This document shows positions 1-4,686 of a stretch of 6,133 bases of DNA, one piece after another. The notes under the pieces are model-generated. The model searched no databases, had not been told where the DNA came from, and worked only from the letters and a program-made list of their open reading frames with translations. The DNA comes from Victivallales bacterium. Lineage in GTDB: Bacteria; Verrucomicrobiota; Lentisphaeria; Victivallales; Victivallaceae. Numbering within the stretch: position 1 is the first letter of the stretch; the number at the start of each line of letters is the position of its first letter. Both the position numbers and the translations under genes were made by a program. Location: NCBI GenBank assembly GCA_030634125.1, contig DAOWBJ010000114.1, positions 1 to 6,133 on the forward strand. The letters are read 5' to 3'.

Positions 1-88
1 CCAGGTGCGCTGTCATGCGGAAGGTGCTCATATTGATAAGAGCGTTGGTTGTTAATAAAACTTTTTATCAAGAAAATTTTCATAAAAT

Positions 89-240
89 TTAATCTTTTAG
101 GGTTGACTTTTTACACACCATCTTATTTATCATTGTCTCGCGGTATTCGGGGCGGTTATTAATCATTTCCTCGACCGCCTTGATAAATAATCCCCGGCTT
201 TGCGCGTTAATCAATTTTTCGCCCATTTCATCGAGCTTAG
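89..240 (-). pseudogene. Frameshifted continuation of the ECF sigma-like gene
   Basis: Just before the annotated end of the sigma-like ORF, the next frame opens with DEMGEKLINAQSRGLF and continues for 47 codons to a TAA at 89-91, including IKAVEEMINNRPEYRETM. This looks like the linker and the start of region 4 that follow a typical ECF region 2 ending in SLDLLSS. One missing base near 232-240 would join the two frames into a protein of about 166 residues. The join lies in CTAAGCTCGATG, which is not a homopolymer or an evident slippery site, so mutation is likelier than programmed frameshifting. Even after repair, no helix-turn-helix follows: all three minus-strand frames around 90-140 reach stops. 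The gene therefore seems both frameshifted and 3'-truncated. Confidence 0.6.
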
Positions 241-588
241 AAGATCAAGTGAATAATTAAGTTGTTCGTTTTCGCTGTTATCGCCGCTGGCGGCTATGTA
301 GCGGCTTTCTTTGCGGAAAAGGTCATAACAACGCCCTTTGACGATGGTTTTCAGGTAAGAGCGGAAACGTTTACCAGGATCATATTCAAATGAAGATATT
401 TGCCGCAAAAGGCAGACCATTGTTTCCTGAAACACATCATCGGCTTTAGTCGGGGAGCAGCCGAAATGCCGTGCCCAGCCTGTTATGAGCTGCCAGTAGA
501 AATCATAAAATTCTTTCCAGGCGTCATCATTTTCAGTGTCTTTCAAGCGCTGAATCAAAGTTTGCCGTGTTGTTCTAATGTCATCCAT
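211..588 (-). CDS. ECF-type sigma factor, region 2 only (frameshifted, probably non-functional)
   Basis: The 125-residue product resembles sigma-70 region 2 of extracytoplasmic-function sigma factors, which binds core RNA polymerase and the -10 promoter element. Residues about 21-95 carry the signature: WKEFYDFYWQLITGWA (region 2.1), a DDVFQETMVCLL core-binding segment (2.2), and FRSYLKTIVKGRCYDLFRK (2.3-2.4). Region 4, which reads the -35 element, is absent; ECF proteins are usually about 170-200 residues. The last seven residues (MKWAKN and the preceding Ser) look out of frame, because the adjacent frame continues sensibly (see the remnant at 89-240). The ATG at 588-586 has only a weak ACGGAT ribosome site. 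The gene starts 31 bp after the zinc-ribbon gene ends and probably shares its transcript. Family assignment is fairly sure; activity is doubtful. Confidence 0.8.
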   Translation of the reverse strand: MDDIRTTRQTLIQRLKDTENDDAWKEFYDFYWQLITGWARHFGCSPTKADDVFQETMVCLLRQISSFEYDPGKRFRSYLKTIVKGRCYDLFRKESRYIAASGDNSENEQLNYSLDLLSSMKWAKN

Positions 589-619
589 TCCTGAATCCGT
601 AATATTTTTTTTGAGGCAA

Positions 620-2914
620 TTACCTCTTTTTCTTTTTTTTCTTTTTTGTTGCTGTTTTTTTGTCGATTTTTTGTAATTCTTTTTCTATGTCCTTTTGTTC
701 AGCTTCTTCTTCGGCTTGTCTGACGGTTATGTAATGTACATTCTCAGAACGGCAATCAGGACATTTTTTGACTACAGTATTACTGAATAATGTATCTTCC
801 ACTTTTGCTTTTCCGCCATACCACTTCGCCTTTCTGTTTGCGTCCCTTATATTTTTAGCTTTAAGTTTTTTCCTGCTTTCGATTTCATCATATACAAAAG
901 CTTTATTACAGTTTTTGCAGCGATAAGCCAGGCCAATACGTTTGGAACATTTAGAACACTTCTCTTTGGTAATATCTTCAAATCTGCGTATCTCATTAAG
1001 ATTACACCCGGGGTTGGTGCACATAACGTTATAACGGCACTTATTAGTTTTGTCAGGCGGTGTATAAGTAATATAATTCCAGCTTAACAATAGAATTATT
1101 GCCACAATAGCAAAGGTGGAGAAAAGTATAAACGCTTTAGATGGACGGTGGTCTTCTCCGTATGTATTTATCAGATAATCTATAAAAATAACGCATACTG
1201 CAAAAATAAAATACCTTTCCGCTTTTTTCTGGAAGTAGTTTTTGATTTTATGAATAGTCGGAAGATCTTCAGTAATGATAATTTGAGGACCAATATATAC
1301 ATCCTTACCCGGAGCGATGATAACTTCTTTTTCGTCTTCCAGCGGAGCTTTATCATATACTACTTTTGATTTAAATACTTTTTCAGGTGGAGCTTTGGCG
1401 ATGAATTGCTCTTTGGATGGAGCATTTTTGTCAATCGGCGGGCGTCCAACCGCTACCAGATTTGTTCTTGTTGCTTCAGTTACAATAAATGCATTATGCA
1501 ATCTTACCGGGGTTACTTTTTGTAATAAAGATTTTTTAGGTACAAGAATTTCTTCGCCGCATTTATGACATGTGATTTCTGTACCGGCGAGCTCTTGCGG
1601 CTTCCACTGTTTTTGACCGCAATGTTTACACGGAAAAGAGATCGTCTTTTTCGGTTCCGGTTTAGTTTGCGATTCATGAGGAATAAATAAATCGTTCTGG
1701 CAATTATCACAAAAACCTGCTTTGCCAGCCAAATCCTGCGGCAAACGATACTTTTGCTTACAATAGCCGCACCAGAAAAGAATCTTTTCTTCCGCTTCTA
1801 ACTGTTCAGCTTTTTTTTTAGGCAATCCTATTTCTGCTGTCGCTTGCGCCTTAAGAAAACTGCTTGGCTCAGTTTTTTGCTGAGGTATATTCAGATTCAT
1901 TTTTGTTGCTTCGGCAGACAGGAACGGGTCAAGGATTTTTTGTGGAGTTACTATATCTATCAACGACTTTTTAGATTTTTCAGGAACAATGTTTTCCCTG
2001 CCGCATTCCCGGCATTTGATTTTCTTACCGGCGAGCTCCTGTGGTTTTTGCATTTTTTTACCGCAGTGTTCACAGGGGAAAATGATTGTTTCTCTTTGTT
2101 CAGGCTTAACTTGTGATTCTTTAGGAATAATGAAGTCATTTTGGCATTTGTCGCAACTCGCCATTTTTCCCGCCATGTACTGCGGTAAACGATACTTTTG
2201 TCCGCAGTGACTGCACCAGAAAAAGATTCTATTTTCCTTTGCGGTTTCCGGCTCCGTTAATGGTAGTATTTTTGATTCATCCGGGACTGTATTTTTGCCG
2301 CCGCATTCGCTGCATTCAATTTCCTTGCCAATCTGTTCTATTTCTTTCCACTGTTTTTTGCCGCAATGCCTACACGGGAAAACGCTTGTTTTTTTCAGCG
2401 TTGGTTTAGCTTGTGATTTATCGGGTATAACGAAATCGTTGTGGCATCTGTCACAGCTTCCGGACTTTCCCGCCAAATGTTTCGGCAGGCGGTATTTCTG
2501 ACCACAATAATTACACCAGAAAAGAGTTCTTTCTTCCGGTGCGGTTCCCGGTTTCGCCAATGCCGATATCTTAGATTTTTCAGGAACAATATTTTTGCCG
2601 CCGCATTTGCCGCACTTAACTTCCGTGCCGGCAAACTTTTTTGCCTTACGCAGTTTTTTGCCGCAATGTTTACAGGGGAAATTAATTACACTACTTGCCG
2701 GGGGCTTAGTTTGTGATTCGCTGGGGATAAATAAATAGCTTTGGCACTTGAAGCAAATTCCTGCCTTACCTGATAATTCCTGTGGTAAACGATATTTTTG
2801 TCCACACTCCGCACACCAGAAAAGGACTTTATCTTCTGAAATTTTTTTCGCTATATCTTCTGCTTTGGTAGTATTGTTTTCTTCAAAAGCTGAATCAGGG
2901 TGCTTTGAAATCAT
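620..2914 (-). CDS. Membrane protein with eight tandem N-terminal zinc ribbons and C-terminal zinc ribbons
   Basis: The 764-residue product has no N-terminal signal peptide. Residues 30-463 hold eight zinc ribbons, each exactly Cx2C-x16-Cx2C with all 32 cysteines intact, alternating between two types. Type A reads FWCxxCGQKYRLP..LAGK..xCDxCqNDfxIP and type B reads FPCkHCGKK...xCxECGgxNivP. After a Pro/Lys/Glu-rich linker, two hydrophobic helices (about 568-585 and 594-614) are separated by a short GEDHRPSK loop. Basic flanks suggest that both long termini are cytoplasmic. The C-terminal part has further Cys clusters (C632/C637 with C653/C656, and C666/C669 with C718/C721) and a charged, poly-Lys tail. 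The ATG at 2914 is preferred over TTG at 2917 because GGAG lies 8 nt upstream. Similar short ribbons are common in PVC bacteria. The ligand is unknown: nucleic-acid or protein binding, or a membrane regulator, are possibilities. The structure is clear; the function is not recognised. Confidence 0.88.
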   Translation of the reverse strand: MISKHPDSAFEENNTTKAEDIAKKISEDKVLFWCAECGQKYRLPQELSGKAGICFKCQSYLFIPSESQTKPPASSVINFPCKHCGKKLRKAKKFAGTEVKCGKCGGKNIVPEKSKISALAKPGTAPEERTLFWCNYCGQKYRLPKHLAGKSGSCDRCHNDFVIPDKSQAKPTLKKTSVFPCRHCGKKQWKEIEQIGKEIECSECGGKNTVPDESKILPLTEPETAKENRIFFWCSHCGQKYRLPQYMAGKMASCDKCQNDFIIPKESQVKPEQRETIIFPCEHCGKKMQKPQELAGKKIKCRECGRENIVPEKSKKSLIDIVTPQKILDPFLSAEATKMNLNIPQQKTEPSSFLKAQATAEIGLPKKKAEQLEAEEKILFWCGYCKQKYRLPQDLAGKAGFCDNCQNDLFIPHESQTKPEPKKTISFPCKHCGQKQWKPQELAGTEITCHKCGEEILVPKKSLLQKVTPVRLHNAFIVTEATRTNLVAVGRPPIDKNAPSKEQFIAKAPPEKVFKSKVVYDKAPLEDEKEVIIAPGKDVYIGPQIIITEDLPTIHKIKNYFQKKAERYFIFAVCVIFIDYLINTYGEDHRPSKAFILFSTFAIVAIILLLSWNYITYTPPDKTNKCRYNVMCTNPGCNLNEIRRFEDITKEKCSKCSKRIGLAYRCKNCNKAFVYDEIESRKKLKAKNIRDANRKAKWYGGKAKVEDTLFSNTVVKKCPDCRSENVHYITVRQAEEEAEQKDIEKELQKIDKKTATKKKKKKKR
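1454..1534 (-). repeat. Linker motif repeated after ribbon units 3 and 4
   Basis: Residues about 461-487 (KSLLQKVTPVRLHNAF then EATRTNL) match residues about 316-342 (KSLIDIVTPQKILDPF then EATKMNL), encoded at 1889-1969. Shared positions are KSL, VTP, F, EAT and NL. The motif follows units 3 and 4 only, which suggests that a longer unit (two ribbons plus this segment) was duplicated separately from units 1 and 2. Its function is unknown. Confidence 0.65.
1526..1783 (-). repeat. Fourth, separated copy of the two-ribbon module
   Basis: Residues 378-463 repeat the A+B module once more (FWCGYC ... FCDNC, then FPCKHC ... TCHKC) with the same Cx2C-x16-Cx2C spacing. It is displaced from the third unit by 48 extra residues of Glu/Lys/Ala-rich linker, so the 100-residue period breaks here. 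Confidence 0.88.
1928..2827 (-). repeat. Three tandem 300-bp units, each encoding a two-ribbon module
   Basis: Residues 30-129, 130-229 and 230-329 of the zinc-ribbon protein are three copies of a 100-residue unit with no length change; the first Cys of each falls at 34, 134 and 234. Each unit is ribbon A, a SQxKP linker, ribbon B, and a PEKSK/PDESK linker. At DNA level the recurring landmarks are caccagaaaa near the start of each unit and ccgcaatg/ccgcagtg in ribbon B. The copies have diverged considerably at DNA level while the Cys spacing is fixed, so the array is old or under selection, not a fresh expansion. Confidence 0.9.
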
Positions 2915-2922
2915 CAACGCAT

Positions 2923-2926
2923 CTCC
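2923..2926 (-). promoter_or_regulatory. Ribosome binding site deciding the start of the zinc-ribbon gene
   Basis: GGAG on the minus strand lies 8 nt before the ATG at 2914 and 5 nt before the in-frame TTG at 2917. Both are possible; ATG at this spacing is preferred. Confidence 0.55.
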
Positions 2927-2955
2927 GTCAAGTATTAGTATGGTGCGAACTATGT

Positions 2956-2983
2956 AGTATAGCGGTAAATTTGTAAATTACAA
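2956..2983 (-). promoter_or_regulatory. Candidate sigma-70-like promoter for the zinc-ribbon/sigma pair
   Basis: On the minus strand TTGTAA (2983-2978) and TATACT (2961-2956) are separated by 16 bp. Transcription would begin near 2949, giving a leader of about 35 nt before the ATG at 2914. The -35 box abuts the stop codon of the upstream prepilin gene. The -35 match is 4 of 6, so this is only a candidate; read-through from the prepilin gene is the alternative. Confidence 0.35.
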
Positions 2984-2986
2984 ATT
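2968..2986. repeat. Perfect 9-bp inverted repeat over the candidate -35 box
   Basis: AATTTGTAA-A-TTACAAATT is a perfect palindrome with one central base. It overlaps the first two bases of the prepilin stop codon (2985-2987, read on the minus strand) and covers the candidate -35 box of the zinc-ribbon gene. Its position suits an operator. As a hairpin it would be weak because it is almost all A/T, so a terminator role is less likely. Confidence 0.4.
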
Positions 2987-4529
2987 ATAAATGTTCATCG
3001 CCCATAGCATGATGCGCTTTGATTTCATCATCAGTTAAAGCACGATTGTAAACTATAAACTCATCAATTTTCCCTTTCAAAAAATTGTCAGTGGTGCCAT
3101 CTGAAGCATTATCATTGCTGGTGTTATTGTTGTTGTTGTTGTTATTGTTGTTATTGTTGTTATTGTTGTTATTGTTGTTATTGTTGTTGTTATTGTTGTT
3201 ATTGTTATTATTGTTGTTATTGTTGTTGTTGTTGTTGTTATTGTTGTTATTGTTGTTATTGTTATTATTGTTATTATTGTTATTATTGTTATTATTGTTG
3301 TTATTATTGTTGTTATTATTGTTGTTATTATTATTGTTCTGGTTTTGATTCTGGTTTTGATTCTGGTTATTATTTCCACCGCCTTGACCATTATTTCCAG
3401 GTCCGTCGCCATTTTGATCGTTGTTTACATCTGATTGACCGTTGTTGCCGTTGCCATCGCCGCCATTTTGGTCAACAGTACTAGAGCTTCCGCTGCTATC
3501 GTTGTTGCTATCGTTATTATTATTGTTTCCGCCGCCGCCCTTACCATTATTTCCAGGTCCGTCGCCATTTTGATCATTGTTTACATCTGATTGACCGTTA
3601 TTGCCGTTTCCGTCGCCGCCATTTTGGTCAACAGTACTGGATGTTCCGTTGCTGGCCACATAGGTGCCGTAGCTGAAAGTATAGCTGCTGCTGACATAAC
3701 TGCCGCTTACATAGCTGCTATTGTCACTGCTGGGGATCCAGCGTATACATCCGATAGCTAAATTAGCATCATTGCTCTCTTTTTGGGCGTTGCCATAACT
3801 TTTATATGTGGATTTTAATTTAATTCCGTCAATAAATAAATCTATTACCTGTTTTTCGTCCACAACTTTGTTGCGCAGGACTATATTATGCCAGGTGTTG
3901 GAGTCCAAAGGTTTAATCGGATTGCCGTTTTCATCTTGTGCGCTATAAGCAACACTAGTTCCTCCTATTTCCAGTTGGAATAGTGTGTTGCCGCTGCCGT
4001 CGTTGTTTGTGCCGTCAAAATATAAAGCATATTCAGGAGAACTGTTGTCATCATTTCCCGTATAGCATTTACCAAAAATCCCGTCCCATTTGTTAATAGA
4101 GTCAAATTTTGCTGAAATCAGAATAGTAAAGTCATTTCCGCTGGCAAAATTTAAATGTTTATTACTAGGAAATTCAATATAGGTACTTACGCCGTCAAGT
4201 TGTAAAGCTCCCTTGCCTTTTACCCAACGTCCGCGGCTCCATTCATAATCTCCTTTTACAATTCCGCTATAGTTGGAAGCATTAAAACCATCAGTTTCGC
4301 AGCCATTGGCTGAATTTTTTAGAAGACCACCTTCGCTTTCCTGGAAGTTTAAATTAATCACACATGCAGGGTCAGCGCTGCATTGTTTGTTAAACTGCAG
4401 CCAGCGGGCAAAACGCGCTCGTTGCCGGCTTTCAAAAAGATTAGGCAGCAGCAATGAGGCAAGAATTGCAATGATAGTAATAGAAAGGAGTAGTTCGAGG
4501 ACTGTGAAATGACGGCGTTGGTAAGTCAT
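2985..4529 (-). CDS. Prepilin-type N-terminus plus LamG domain protein with a poly-Asn insertion
   Basis: The 514-residue product starts with a seven-residue leader (MTYQRRH), then FTVLELLLSITIIAILASLLLPNL, a class III prepilin signal with Glu at mature position 5 and a hydrophobic helix. The usual Gly at -1 is replaced by His. From about residue 54 it resembles a LamG/concanavalin-like fold: ALQLDGVSTYIEF, DFTILISAKFD, WHNIVLRN, IDLFIDGIKL, LAIGCIRW, and the closing LKGKIDEFIVYNRALTDDEIKAH. Residues about 266-474 interrupt the fold between LAIGCIRW and the closing strand with Gly/Asn/Asp/Ser-rich sequence and 72 consecutive Asn. GGAGG lies 7 nt before the ATG. It is probably exported and anchored by the N-terminal helix, with LamG outside, perhaps binding glycans. 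Ligand and pilus incorporation are unknown. The paralogue at 4687-5637 is collinear to residue 261. Confidence 0.88.
   Translation of the reverse strand: MTYQRRHFTVLELLLSITIIAILASLLLPNLFESRQRARFARWLQFNKQCSADPACVINLNFQESEGGLLKNSANGCETDGFNASNYSGIVKGDYEWSRGRWVKGKGALQLDGVSTYIEFPSNKHLNFASGNDFTILISAKFDSINKWDGIFGKCYTGNDDNSSPEYALYFDGTNNDGSGNTLFQLEIGGTSVAYSAQDENGNPIKPLDSNTWHNIVLRNKVVDEKQVIDLFIDGIKLKSTYKSYGNAQKESNDANLAIGCIRWIPSSDNSSYVSGSYVSSSYTFSYGTYVASNGTSSTVDQNGGDGNGNNGQSDVNNDQNGDGPGNNGKGGGGNNNNNDSNNDSSGSSSTVDQNGGDGNGNNGQSDVNNDQNGDGPGNNGQGGGNNNQNQNQNQNQNNNNNNNNNNNNNNNNNNNNNNNNNNNNNNNNNNNNNNNNNNNNNNNNNNNNNNNNNNNNNNNNNNNNNNNNTSNDNASDGTTDNFLKGKIDEFIVYNRALTDDEIKAHHAMGDEHL
3123..3338 (-). repeat. 216-bp AAC/AAT triplet array encoding 72 consecutive asparagines
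   Basis: Residues 398-469 of the 514-residue protein are all Asn, with no interruption. The codons are not random: blocks of AATAACAAC (9 bp) dominate at 3144-3191, blocks of AATAATAAC lie near 3261-3296, and a 12-bp AATAATAACAAC pattern lies near 3297-3332. This indicates growth by slippage or unequal crossing-over at several unit sizes. It is preceded by alternating Gln-Asn (residues 389-397). Triplet changes keep the frame, so length could vary without breaking the gene. Confidence 0.97.
3375..3635 (-). repeat. 156-bp-period duplication in the Gly/Asn/Asp-rich loop
   Basis: Two copies at 3375-3479 and 3531-3635 encode nearly the same 35 residues: TVDQNGGDGNGNNG followed by QSDVNNDQNGDGPGNNG. 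They are offset by exactly 52 codons and differ at few bases, so the duplication is recent. Each copy contains DQNGDG, which fits the DxNxDG calcium-loop pattern of dockerins, EF-hands and thrombospondin type 3 repeats; calcium binding is only inference. Confidence 0.88.
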
Positions 4530-4569
4530 AAAGGCACCTCCAGATTGTTTGATTGTGTGGAATCATTAC

Positions 4570-4598
4570 AATATATACCTGTAAAATTAAAAAGTCCA
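4570..4598 (-). promoter_or_regulatory. Candidate promoter of the poly-Asn prepilin/LamG gene
   Basis: TGGACT (4598-4593) and TATATT (4575-4570) are 17 bp apart on the minus strand, about 40 bp before the ATG at 4529; GGAGG at 4541-4537 follows. The -10 area shares the 11-mer TATATATTGTA with the upstream region of the neighbouring paralogue (4577-4567 and 5695-5685). That conservation is the main support. Confidence 0.45.
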
Positions 4599-4603
4599 GC
4601 AAT

Positions 4604-4620
4604 TAACTAAAATTTATTAG
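4604..4620 (-). repeat. 17-bp element shared by both prepilin upstream regions (copy 1)
   Basis: CTAATAAATTTTAGTTA on the minus strand occurs identically at 5739-5723. Here it ends 5 bp upstream of the candidate -35 box and lies 26 bp from the shared TATATATTGTA; in the other copy the distance is 27 bp. Its ends form ACTAA/TTAGT arms in this copy. It could be a regulator site, an UP-like A/T element, or simply the remains of a duplicated terminator-promoter block. Confidence 0.5.
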
Positions 4621-4686
4621 TCGAAAGAAATATTAGCTGAAATAAGTTATCTCCTCCTCAAAGACGTTTTCAATGTCGTTCACGAA

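Noticed and set aside
2..55. Possible 3' end of a plus-strand gene (QVRCHAEGAHIDKSVGC then stop), followed by A/T-rich sequence
   Set aside because: Only 17 codons are visible and no family is recognised. The higher GC before the stop is suggestive but not enough.
1..83. Minus-strand ATG at 83 opening a frame that runs off the left edge (MKIFLIKSFINNQRSYQYEH and on)
   Set aside because: No ribosome binding site, an A/T-rich start region, and only 27 codons visible. It conflicts with the plus-strand alternative, and neither can be supported.
2914..2924. ATG at 2924 between the ribosome site and the zinc-ribbon start
   Set aside because: It gives only a two-codon frame (ATG CGT TGA) and is too close to GGAG to be a likely start.
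1148..2957. Several plus-strand open frames of 65-90 codons opposite the zinc-ribbon gene, some repeated every 300 bp
   Set aside because: Shadows of the repeated ribbon units. They lack recognisable domains and repeat only because the real gene repeats.
3117..3375. Interpretation of the triplet array as a CRISPR or non-coding satellite
   Set aside because: There are no spacers. The repeat is in frame, and it is flanked on both sides by conserved coding sequence of the same gene.
3085..3412. Long open frames reading poly-Leu on the plus strand and Ile/Thr on the minus strand over the triplet array
   Set aside because: They are by-products of the AAC/AAT repeat in other frames. The Asn frame is continuous with a conserved LamG protein on both sides.
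4633..4683. GTG-started 16-codon frame (NDIENVFEEEITYFS) right after the 316-residue gene, and a GAGGAGGAG that looks like a strong ribosome site
   Set aside because: The short frame has no ribosome site of its own and lies in the same frame just beyond a stop codon. The GAGGAGGAG is inside it and has no start codon at a suitable distance downstream.
4530..4686. Search for a terminator after the 316-residue prepilin/LamG gene
   Set aside because: No stable stem with a following T-tract was found. Only 3-4 bp arms are present, so read-through into the next gene is possible.
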